Assembly (NCBI GenBank): GCA_022432975.1
Contig: CM039509.1
Coordinates: 20,181,432-20,245,431 of the forward strand
From: Begonia masoniana
Lineage: Eukaryota; Streptophyta; Magnoliopsida; Cucurbitales; Begoniaceae
Reading direction: 5' to 3'
Length of the DNA: 64,000 bases
How positions within the stretch are numbered: the stretch's first letter is position 1; every line of letters begins with the position of its first letter. Under the pieces are notes generated by a model. It had not been told where the DNA came from. It worked only from the letters and a program-made list of their open reading frames with translations, and did not search any database. Shown in pieces: positions 45,539-54,943 of the stretch. Position numbers and translations under genes: made by a program.

Positions 45539-46540
45539 ATGGTGAGAGGACATCAGGAAGAGTCAAGCGAAAGCTCTCGCGCCATTGACCGACTAACCGA
45601 GCTGGTAGGAGTACAGTCCCGTATGGTGGAACGCATGATGGCCAGGGAGGATAACGGGAATAACAACCACGGGAATGCTTCACGTGACAACAGTGGAGAC
45701 AGATTCCGGCGACTTCAGCCACCCTCATTTGATGGACTGTCTACAGACCCGACCCGTGCTGAAACCTGGATTCGAACTATGGAGAAAATGTTTGGATATG
45801 CAAAAGTAGAAGACAACAAGAAAGTTATTTGCGCCACGTTCTATCTCACCGAAAGTGCGGGATTTTGGTGGGACACAGTGTAGTCAACTACAGTGGCATT
45901 AAGCTGGGAAGGATTCACAAAGATCTTTTACGAGAAGTACTTTGACCGGGGAGTGAGGAAGGAAAAGTTGCTTGAATTCTCTCAGCTGCGACAATATGGG
46001 TCAGTGGTTGAATATGTTCAGAAATTCGAGTCACTGTCCCGATATGCAACACATATGGTGGCCACCGATGAGAACAAGGTGCACCAATTCATTCAAGGGT
46101 TGAAGATGGACCTTCTACGAGGGATCACAACCGGAGGGTTCGATGAGGCACCGTATGTGAAGGTGGTGGCCAAGGCTTATCAGTTAGAGGCCTTAGAAAT
46201 AAAGTCCCAGAGACAAAGAGATTCATCAAGAGGGATTATTCGAAATGTTCCTCAGTAGCAACAGCAGCAACAGCAAAGGGGCCAGAATTTTCAACCCCAA
46301 CAGCAGCAAAACAGGGGCATTAAGAGGCCCAATGAGACCATCACTTACCCAGACAAAGGAAAGAGACCGATGGGGGCTCCTCAGCCCACTATATGTCCGC
46401 GGTGCCAGAGAAGCCACCAGGGCGAATGCAGGCTTATTACTGGAGCTTGTTTCCGATGTGGCAAAGGAGGCCATCATGTCTGTGATTGCCCGATACCCGA
46501 CACGAGACAAAATCAGGCCGTGCCAAGAGTCTTTGCAATG
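45539..46540 (+). pseudogene. Tekay gag with two in-frame TAG stops
   Basis: The frame from ATG 45539 (MVRGHQEESSESS) carries the gag domain: FDGLSTDPTRAETWIRTMEK, ESAGFWWDTV, then after TAG 45881 the FTKIFYEKYFDRGVRKEKLL and FIQGLKMDLLRGI blocks. A second TAG at 46256 falls in a poly-Q stretch where CAG is expected. The C-terminal part has a short Cys/His cluster ([12 protein letters not shown]) and the CCHC knuckle [14 protein letters not shown] near 46450. Both stops fit C-to-T changes at CAG. Otherwise the frame is continuous with protease. Confidence 0.9.
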
Positions 46541-48131
46541 ATGGAGGACGTTGATGATGCTGATCTGCACACAGCAATTACAGGTACAATTTTGGTGTGT
46601 AACATACCTGCATATACTTTGTTAGACACGGGGGCCACTCATTCATTTGTGGCCATGGACTTTGCGGGTAGAAAAAACTTGTGCCTTGCACCGTCCGATC
46701 AACCCTACAGTGTCATGCTACCGTCCGGAGAGTTTATGCACTCCGAGCAGGCAGTGCAGGGTGATATAGTGTCAGTTGGAGACCAGAAATTGTATGCCCA
46801 TCTTATCGTCATCGGTATGAAAGGATACGAAGTGATTCTGGGGATGGACTGGCTATTTAGACATTATGCCACCATCGACTGTAGGTCCGGGCTCGTGACT
46901 TTTAAGCGCCCGAACGAAGTAGAGTTCTCCTATCAGGCAGTACCGAAGAGACATAGTATACCTGTTATATCCTCTTTGAAAGCTCAACAGCTGATGAGGT
47001 CAGGATGTGTCGGATTTCTTGCCCATATAGTAGATGTTCAGAGGCAAGGTGAGGTCGAACTTCAAAATATTCCGGTGGTCCGAGACTTCCCTGAGGTTTT
47101 CTTAGATGACCTACCGGGATTGCCACCTGATCGCAAAATTGAGTTTGAAATTGACGTATATCCAGGTGCGGAACCAGTATCGAAGAATCCGTACCGTATG
47201 GCACCGATTGAGCTGAGGGAGTTGAAGGCTCAGCTAAAAGAATTGGTGGATAAGGGTTTTGTGCGCCCTAGTTTTTCTCCGTGGGGTGCTCCCGTCTTGT
47301 TTGTTAAGAAGAAGGATGGGTCCCTACGGATGTGTATTGACTACCGTGAGCTGAACAAGTTAACGATCAAGAATAAGTACCCGTTGCCGAGAATCGATGA
47401 TTTATTTGACCAGCTACAAGGGGCTCGGGTATTCTCTAAGATCGATTTGCGCTCCGGTTATTACCAGTTGAAGGTCAGGGCTGATGATATTCCAAAGACC
47501 GCCTTCAGGACCCGGTACGGGCATTACGAGTTCTTGGTGATGTCGTTCGGGTTAACTAATACTCCGCCAGCATTTATGGACCTAATGAACAGGATATTCC
47601 AAGATGTCTTGGATAAATTTGTGATCGTTTTCATCGACGACATTCTGGTTTATTCCAGGAGTGAGGCCGAACATGAAAAGCATATGGCTGTTGTACTGTC
47701 AATCCTAAAACAGCATCAATTATATGCCAAGCTATCAAAGTGTGAATTCTGGTTGAATAGGATTAATTTCCTAGGCCATGTGGTGTCGGCAGAAGGAGTG
47801 TCCGTGGATCCGGCCAAGATTCAGGCCGTGAAAGATTGGCCAAAACCAAGGAATGCCAGTGAAGTACGGAGCTTTATCGGATTAGCTGGTTATTACAGAA
47901 AGTTCATCAAGGGATTCTCTGTGATAGCAAAGCCTATGACCAGCTTAACGAGGAAGGATATCAAATTCAGGTGGTCTGAAGCTTGCGAGATGAGTTTTCA
48001 GACACTTAAGCAAAAGTTGACCACTGCTCCTCTATTAGTATTGCCAGTTGAAGACGGCAAATTCAGCGTATACTGTGATGCTTCCAAGATTGGTTTGGGA
48101 TGTGTATTAATGCAAGAAGGAAAAGTAGTGG
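46541..48131 (+). CDS. Tekay protease, reverse transcriptase and start of RNase H (interrupted)
   Basis: Open and in frame with gag. The protease has [12 protein letters not shown] with the catalytic DTG at 46625-46633 and the VILGMDWL block. The reverse transcriptase has [70 protein letters not shown] and FIDDILVYS with the DD pair at 47636-47641. The connection [20 protein letters not shown] leads to RNase [21 protein letters not shown]. The frame is broken at 48131 by the Cassandra insertion and resumes after it with [20 protein letters not shown]. Without Cassandra this part would be undamaged. Confidence 0.92.
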
Positions 48132-48542
48132 TGTAACGACCCCGTTCCCAGCAAGATATTGTCCGCTCCGGGGATTGGGCCGCAGCCCAATATCCTCCCC
48201 TCACGGCTTTGTTTGGCGAGAGCACTTCCCGGAAGGTCACCCAACCTGGAATTACTCTCGCCGAAGCACGCTTAACTTCGGAGTTCTTATGGGATCCGTC
48301 GCCAATCGAGCTCCAAAACGCGTCTTGCTATGTTGGGAGGGATCTCTTACATATGTTTCATTTCCATGTACTTCCCCAAGCGATGTGGGTTCGCAACGGC
48401 CCCTGCTTCAACGGAGAAACCACTCCGGCCCAGGTCAGCCCCAGGATCCGCGGAGCTTTACCCACCTCCGGCCCAGGTCAGCCCCAGGATCCGCGGAGAA
48501 TGGGTGGTTCCTTATCAGTCCGTTGAAAGACGGGTCGTCACA
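48132..48542 (-). repeat. Cassandra 3' LTR (element sense), with 43-bp internal duplication
   Basis: Starts TGTAACGACCCCG and ends GGTCGTCACA on the plus strand. A 43-bp segment ending in CCAGGATCCGCGGAG occurs twice, around 48428-48500, separated by AGCTTTACCCACCTC. Confidence 0.92.
48221..48299 (-). promoter_or_regulatory. 5S rRNA-like internal promoter region in the Cassandra LTR (left copy)
   Basis: The minus strand reads GGATCCCATAAGAACTCCGA, then AGTTAAGCGTGC (5S box A), a GGCGAGAGTA segment and GGTTGGGTGACC (box C, one base from GGATGGGTGACC). These are the internal control regions by which RNA polymerase III transcribes 5S genes. It is a partial, diverged 5S copy, not a functional rRNA gene. 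Confidence 0.9.
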
Positions 48543-48612
48543 ATCACCCCCCTCGGGGGCCCAACGTCCTCGTTGGCCACATTTCCGGTTGGGTACAGGC
48601 TCTGATACCATT

Positions 48613-48980
48613 TGTAACGACCCCGTTCCCAGCAAGATATTGTCCGCTCCGGGGATTGGGCCGCAGCCCAATATCCTCCCCTCACGGCTTTGTTTGGCGA
48701 GAGCACTTCCCGGAAGGTCACCCAACCTGGAATTACTCTCGCCGAAGCACGCTTAACTTCGGAGTTCTTATGGGATCCGTCGCCAATCGAGCTCCAAAAC
48801 GCGTCTTGCTATGTTGGGAGGGATCTCTTACATATGTTTCATTTCCATGTACTTCCCCAAGCGATGTGGGTTCGCAACGGCCCCTGCTTCAACGGAGAAA
48901 CCACTCCGGCCCAGGTCAGCCCCAGGATCCGCGGAGAATGGGTGGTTCCTTATCAGTCCGTTGAAAGACGGGTCGTCACA
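48613..48980 (-). repeat. Cassandra 5' LTR (element sense)
   Basis: Same sequence as the left LTR without the 43-bp duplication. It holds its own 5S-like block at about 48702-48780. Confidence 0.92.
48702..48780 (-). promoter_or_regulatory. 5S rRNA-like internal promoter region in the Cassandra LTR (right copy)
   Basis: Same box A and box C arrangement as at 48221-48299. In the element sense this copy is in the 5' LTR and would be the one able to start a transcript across the element. Confidence 0.9.
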
Positions 48981-48985
48981 AGTGG

Positions 48986-49845
48986 CATACGCATCCCGAC
49001 AATTGAAAACCCATAAGCAAAACTACCCTACTCATGACCTTGAGTTGGCGGCGGTTGTATTTGCGCTGAAGGTATGGAGACACCACCTATATGGACAATC
49101 ATGTGAGGTGTTTTCTGATCACAAGAGTTTGAAGTACATCTTTACCCAGAAAGAACTAAACATGAGACAAAGACGGTGGTTAGAATTTGTGAAAGACTAC
49201 GATGTTGAGATTAAATACCACCCGGGTAAAGCTAATGTGGTGGCCGATGCACTAAGCAGGATGCCGGCTACTATGCAACCAGTAATGTCGGCCGTGTCGA
49301 TGCCTTTGAGGACGGAGATACAGAAGTTCGATATGGAGATAGTTTCTGGGCTGTCGGCCATACTAGCAAACTTGACACTACGGCCCTCCGTCCTGGACCG
49401 CATTAAGGAAGCCCAGAAGACCAATTCAAAGGAGATGGCTGACATGGTGAACAAGGTACCAATGGATTCTTCCGAGTTCAGCTATTCGGGAGATGGTATT
49501 CTGAAGTTCAGAGATAGATGGTATGTTCTGAAGGATAAAGAGCTACGGAAGCACATCTTGTCGGAAACCCACTTATCTTCTTTCTCTGTGCATCCTGGAA
49601 GCACGAAAATGTATCAAGACTTGAAACTTCACTTCTGGTGGCCGAATATGAAGAATGAAGTGGCCAAGTATGTGGAGTCTTGTATGATATGTCAACAGGT
49701 CAAAGTTGAACATCAACGACCGAGTGGAACGCTTCAGCCTCTTCCGATTCGCGAATGGAAATGGGAGAACATCACAATGGACTTTGTCGTTGGCCTTCCA
49801 AGAACAGCCAAAGGCCACAATAGCATTTGGGTCATAGTGGGATAG
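48986..49845 (+). pseudogene. Tekay RNase H end and integrase N-terminal half
   Basis: Directly after the AGTGG duplication the polyprotein continues with [40 protein letters not shown] and [16 protein letters not shown] (end of RNase H). The integrase zinc finger follows ([20 protein letters not shown] and CMICQQVK), then the start of the core [15 protein letters not shown]. The frame ends at TAG 49843 because GGG stands where GG is expected (VGGATAG-type context near 49838). The next frame continues at once with TKSAHFLPVKTTY. The one-base insertion may be a real mutation or a homopolymer error. Confidence 0.9.
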
Positions 49846-50816
49846 ATTGACGAAGTCAGCCCACTTTCTGCCTGTCAAGACAACGTACTCCATGGATCAG
49901 TACGCAGAACTGTATATTAATGAGATTATTAAGCTACATGGCATTCCTGTATCGATCGTCTCAGACCGTGATCCCAGGTTCACTTCCAGGTTTTGGAAAA
50001 GTCTGCAAAGCTCCTTGGGCACTAGACTAGACTTCAGCACGGCATTTCATCCACAGACTGACGGGCAATCTGAAAGAACAATCCAAATACTGGAGGACAT
50101 GCTAAGGTCGTGCGTGCTGGAATTTCATGCTCCTTGGAGTAGATACTTGCCACTCGTGGAGTTTGCCTACAACAATAGCTATCAAGCTACAATTGGCATG
50201 GCTCCTTATGAAGCTCTTTACGGCCGGAAGTGTAGATCCCCGTTGTGTTGGGACGAAGTCGGAGAAACCAGGCTTATCGGCCCTGAGATATTACAGCAGA
50301 TGTCCGAGGTGATAGCTGCTATCAAACAACGAATAAAAATTGCTCAGAGTCGACAGAAGAGTTATGCGGACAATAGAAGAAGGGACTTAGAGTTTGCCGA
50401 AGGCGATGAAGTATTCCTGAAGGTGTCGTCTTTCAAGGGCGTAATGAGATTCGGTAAGAAAGGAAAGCTCAGCCCACGGTTCATTGGCCCTTTTCCTATC
50501 CTGAAGCGTGTGGGAAACATGGCTTATAAACTACAGTTGCCAGCATCGATGGATGGGGTCCACAATGTCTTCCATGTTTCGATGCTGAGAAAATGTGTAC
50601 GAGATCCAACTCAGATCGTGAAACAGGTAGACTTTGATATCATGTCGACGCTGACGTATGAAGAAAGGCCCATACAGATATTGGATATGTCACTCAAAGT
50701 ATTGCGAAACAAGGTGGTTCCACAGGTAAAAGTGTTATGGCACAACCACAATGTGGAGGAAGCCACATGAGAAAGACAAGCAGATGTCAGGGCCCAATAT
50801 CCGGAGCTATTCGCTT
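49846..50816 (+). pseudogene. Tekay integrase core C-terminal half and chromodomain-like end
   Basis: The frame carries VSIVSDRDPRFTSRFWKSLQ, FHPQTDGQSERTIQILEDML with the catalytic glutamate, VEFAYNNSYQATIGMAPYEA, LYGRKCRSP, KLSPRFIGPFPILKRVG and VHNVFHVSMLRKC. The terminal part (YEERPIQILDMSLKVLRNKV, VKVLWHNHNVEEAT) is the chromodomain segment of Tekay-type chromoviruses. It meets TGA at 50768 where EEATW is usual, fitting TGG to TGA; the remainder RQADVRAQYPELFA is still readable to 50816. Confidence 0.92.
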
Positions 50817-50840
50817 AGGCAAATTTTGGGGACAAAATTT

Positions 50841-50858
50841 CTGTTAAGGTGGGTGGAA
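50841..50858 (+). promoter_or_regulatory. Tekay polypurine tract
   Basis: AAGGTGGGTGGAA directly precedes the 3' LTR start at 50859 and follows the usual GGGGACAAAATTTCTG segment. Confidence 0.88.
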
Positions 50859-51940
50859 TGTAACGCCCGGCATTTTTGCCATGTAATTATTTCCCGAATT
50901 ATTAAGTGGATTAATTCAATATTAATACAATGTATGTTTTGTGGGAAACCAAAACGAATGGGTTCATATTGAATTGGATAATGAAATGAAAACCAAACAA
51001 AAGTGTAACTAAACAAACAAGCTAGTTGGTAATGGATGGAAGGGTAAATTAGGAAGAAATTAAGGTTGGTGGGAGATAACCAATGGATGATTGCCAAGTG
51101 GCAATAACTTGCTGAGAAACCCACCTATTCTCCTTCCTTCTACGTAAACATTCATATACATTTCTCCTTCTCTGTATTCCTCTCTACATTCTTCCTTCCA
51201 GTCGACAAAACAACCATCGAAGCTACTTCGATCTCCTCAGTTCCTTTCTGTTTCTTTGCTAGGGTAAGCATCTTTTAATGCTAACAAGTTTGGACAAGTT
51301 AAATGTGAGTTTTTACCGAGGTTTAGGGTTATGGTATTCGATGAAAACTCGCTGTTTTTGGATGAAAACACACCGGGTTGTTTTCTAAGGGTTTGAATGA
51401 GTTTGGAACAGATTCTATTCACTTATTAGTTAGCATTTGCAGCTATTTAATACCTCTTCATGCATACTACAGGTTCGAGCATTCCAGGGACATTCGAGCA
51501 TCTGACACCGCAGCAAACAGGTAAGTTCATAACCGTAGGTTGGCCCTTAAGGCCCTACATCACAGAGGTACTAGGGTTCCTGTTCTGTCGGGTAGTTTTG
51601 GGTAGAAATGTTATAGCTTCAGTTTAGTTGTGTTCTGTGTTGTCTGTTCAGTTCACGCTCTGAGTTGTCTGTTTTCTGTCTCACAATATGCCCTGTTATT
51701 TCTGATGTCTGCTGTTATAGGTTCAGGCATTGAGAATGTCATGCATACACGTTTTACTGAAAATCTATGCAAAACTGATTTCTGTACACCGTTTGAAACT
51801 AATAAGATAAAATCCGACTGAAATGTACCAGGTTAAGTGCGAGACGGGGACTGGCCCCAGAACTGATTACTGTTTACCGTTTACTGTACTGTATCCCTGA
51901 ATGTGCCTGATAGTGCACCCTCCCCCTTCCCCACTGTTTG
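50859..51940 (+). repeat. Tekay 3' LTR, first part (cut by E5)
   Basis: Matches 41634 to about 42722 with scattered substitutions and stops at CCCACTGTTTG, where E5 begins with TGTCACGACC. The remainder, including any array, must lie to the right of the window. Confidence 0.93.
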
Positions 51941-52675
51941 TGTCACGACCCTAATACTGTACCCTTATTTACCCTTAAATTACCGTACAAATTTTTCATT
52001 TTAAACTTAAAACCTAACTTTAAGCGGAAATTAAGTTAGAATTGAATCTATATTTTAAACCATTTAAAATAACTTAAAACAAATTAATAAAACTTTAAAA
52101 CATTTGATAAGGTAATTAATATTAAATCAGAAAAAGGAACATACACCTCACATTATCATTTAACTTCGAACCCTCGATATCCATACGCCTTCCGAAATAC
52201 CACTCCAAAACCGTCTCGAAACGCAACTATAATAAAGTACATTTTTATGAAAATAAACTGCGTGGTTCCGTTTGAAAGTTTAACATATCCTTATGAAACA
52301 AGTTACCCAAACAGTTCCAGTATATCATTTAAAAACGTTAAAATGTAAACCTATCAACTACCAGAACCAAGCATCCTAATATGTCTATACAATCATCAAC
52401 TCCAAAACATTCCAAAAACCCTCAAAATCTATACATACTCCCCACGGGTCAGATAAGCCTCGACTGCGCCAGCACACCACCGCAGCCATCCTCCATCAAC
52501 TGGGCTATGCCTCAGGTGGAGGGACATCGTCCTCACCTGGTATCTCGATATCTAGATCACCTACACCGTACATAACACACTATGAGATAAAATCCCAGTA
52601 AGCTCTACGTAAATGCAATGCATGCTGTGCTATGGGTTCATTAAATCATGCTTTATCTTTCTTTACTATGCAATG

Positions 52676-53226
52676 CAGTATGCCCGAAGGCCATGCTCTG
52701 TATGCCCGAAGGCCTGTATGCCCGAAGGCCTGTAAATGCAATGCTCTGTATGCCCGAAGGCCTGTATATGAAATGCTCTGTATGCCCGAAGGCCTGTATG
52801 CCCGAAGGCCTGTAAATGCAATGCTCTGTATGCCCGAAGGCCTGTATATGAAATGCTCTGTATGCCCGAAGGCCTGTAAATGCAATGCTCTGTATGCCCG
52901 AAGGCCTGTATATGAAATGCTCTGTATGCCCGAAGGCCTGTATATGAAATGCTCTGTATGCCCGAAGGCCTGTAAATGCAATGCTCTGTATGCCCGAAGG
53001 CCTGTATATGAAATGCTCTGTATGCCCGAAGGCCTGTATGCCCGAAGGCCTGTAAATGCAATGCTCTGTATGCCCGAAGGCCTGTAAATGCAATGCTCTG
53101 TATGCCCGAAGGCCTGTATGCCCGAAGGCCTGTAAATGCAATGCTCTGTATGCCCGAAGGCCTGTATGCCCGAAGGCCTGTAAATGCAATGCTCTGTATG
53201 CCCGAAGGCCAGTATGCCCGAAGGCT
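52676..53226 (-). repeat. 16-bp-module minisatellite in the E5 3' LTR (about 34 modules)
   Basis: Three 16-bp modules, plus-strand view: A TGTATGCCCGAAGGCC, B TGTAAATGCAATGCTC, C TGTATATGAAATGCTC. B and C are always followed by A; A may be followed by A, B or C. Almost all copies are perfect. Confidence 0.96.
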
Positions 53227-54510
53227 CATGCTATGCTTTACGTTATCTTTAAACCTCTGTGCGGAAATTCGTTTTCATGCTTTTCTTTAAAATAAGTGAC
53301 GCGTGAACAGTTCTCTATCATAAAGTAAACAAACAATAACATGGACCATCAAAACTGTAAAAGCATAAACTATAAACTCCTAAAACCTAGCTACCCAAAC
53401 CGAGCAAAACTAACTAAAGGCATCTCCAAAACTCCTCGAGACGACGTTCGAAGCACGGTGTAGGCCAATCGGCCAGAAAAGAATCACGAGAACTTACCTG
53501 TCTTCTGTAGCTCTTGCTCCGTCCACGAGCGTTGTTCACCTACGCAATTTTTATCAATTTGTCGTTAAAACGAGCTTAAACAATAAAATGTCCAAATTTA
53601 ACAAAAACCTTAATTAAGGAATTTTCCTAAAATCTTCACCTAGCTAATCGAAGTATTTAGACAACGATTAACGCTCGATAGTTTAAAATTACAATTAACG
53701 AGTTTTTCTAAAAACCCGAAAATTCTCAAATTTTAACATTTATCGCAATTCACTCTAACTCCGTCCAATATCGTTCAATACGTCCTTTATATCATTAATT
53801 ACTATAAACCTATTACCTTCGGACCTTAATTTGGGTTCGGTAAAAACCGACCCGAAACTTCGAACGCGCGTAACTTTCGCATCGGTTATCGGAATCGAAC
53901 GATTCCAGCGGCCACGTGCTCCTCTAATAACCTATTTTAATCTGCCAAAAGTAATTTTAAAACAATCGACCGTAGATAGGTCAATTGCAGCAAAACCCGA
54001 ACTGCCCCAATCCGGGAAATTCCCCCATTTTGATTTTTCATCAATTCACGTCAATTTCTTCACCAATCAACCACAATTAGCCTCAATTAGCCTAAACTAA
54101 TCGAAATCCCGAGGCAACACACCGAAAACCGAAACCCCCAAATTTGGAGTTCACTGTTTTCGGCTCAAATTGAGCACACTAATGCTCGGCAACCATAGCC
54201 GGCGTTATGCTCGGCCATTTGACGCTAAGAACGGCCAAAAGTGGCCGGAAACCAGAGCTCAATCGAGCTCTTCCCTCACGGCCAAAAACCGAGCAAGAAA
54301 CAGGGCGAAAAAAACCGAACATACCGTGCGGTTCGCGCGTGGAGACAAGTCGGAACCCCGTCGCCGTCGTCTGGCCGGAGAACGGCGAGGATCGCCGGCG
54401 CTTCGTCGATCGTCGCCCGAGCTTCATCGCCGATCCCCCTGTTCTTCGTCGCGGGTCGTCGGGCTCGAACACAAACAACATTTCTGTTGTTTGTGTTTAA
54501 TTAAAATAAA

Positions 54511-54513
<3 letters not shown>

Positions 54514-54555
<42 letters not shown>
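54514..54555 (-). repeat. (AAT)n microsatellite in the E5 3' LTR
   Basis: About 14 AAT units, the counterpart of the ATT tract at 4724-4764 in E1. Confidence 0.95.
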
Positions 54556-54557
<2 letters not shown>

Positions 54558-54943
54558 AACTAAAACTATTTCTTAACAAAACATTAATTTTTGCCCTCTC
54601 GTGTTTTCGACCATTCGAATTTTTCTTGTTTCACCACTAAGTCCAACTTATCACTACTTCCTAGGGTTCCGTTAAAACTGTCTGTTTGCCATTTGGACCT
54701 CGTTTACTATTTTTACTAATTCGTTAACCATATTACAAAGGGATTTAGTTACTCGGAATATTGCATCAAAACTCCGGAAATTCCACAAAATTCCTTAAAA
54801 TTCCAATTAATCGTTAGGATCGTATTAACGCTTTCCGTTTGCGAAACTGACTTGATTTGACATATTTACCAAAAATGCCACATATAATATAAAATAAGAA
54901 TATAATATAATATATCAAAAATCCGTACGAGCCGGATATTACA

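Larger units (their letters stand above)
48132..48980 (-). mobile_element. Cassandra TRIM retrotransposon carrying 5S rRNA-like LTR sequence, TSD AGTGG
   Basis: An 849-bp element flanked by perfect AGTGG duplications (48127-48131 and 48981-48985). Two direct LTRs (48132-48542, 411 bp; 48613-48980, 368 bp) enclose only 70 bp. On the minus strand the inner segment has a primer site AATGGTATCAGAGCC (48598-48612) and a purine tract CGAGGGGGGTGAT (48543-48555). The LTRs contain a 5S-like block. Direct LTRs, tiny interior and 5S sequence define Cassandra. The left LTR has an extra 43 bp because a GGCCCAGGTCAGCCCCAGG-type segment is duplicated; otherwise the LTRs look identical. Confidence 0.95.
41634..51940 (+). 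mobile_element. Tekay-type Ty3/gypsy chromovirus, 3' LTR cut by E5
   Basis: The order is 5' LTR (41634-45385), primer-binding site, gag, protease, reverse transcriptase, RNase H, integrase, chromodomain-like C-terminus, purine tract and the first 1082 bp of the 3' LTR (50859-51940). At 51941 E5 is inserted, so the rest of the 3' LTR lies beyond the window. The left flank is GATCC (41629-41633); the right duplication cannot be seen. LTR starts differ by roughly 20 bases over 1.08 kb by eye, indicating a fairly young insertion. Coding defects are two CAG-to-TAG-type stops in gag, the Cassandra insertion in RNase H, a one-base insertion in integrase and a TGA in the chromodomain. Confidence 0.93.
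51941..54943 (-). repeat. E5 3' LTR (3003 bp)
   Basis: Starts TGTCACGACC and ends GGATATTACA on the plus strand. It contains a CCCACGGGTC block (52441-52510), a 16-bp-module array (52676-53226), a GC-rich stretch (54180-54480) and an AAT microsatellite (54514-54555). Block order mirrors the E1 LTR. Confidence 0.93.

Noticed and set aside
48221..48299. A genuine 5S rRNA gene
   Set aside because: Only part of 5S is present, with substitutions, and it is embedded in a terminal repeat with primer site and purine tract. Cassandra explains it.
48100..48980. Several overlapping frames of 90-340 codons across the Cassandra element
   Set aside because: They read through 5S-like LTR sequence. Only the part after 48986 (RNase H and integrase) is genuine coding sequence, and it belongs to the Tekay polyprotein.
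52676..53226. CRISPR array
   Set aside because: Regular repeats are present, but the units are contiguous 16-bp modules with no unique spacers, in a plant LTR.
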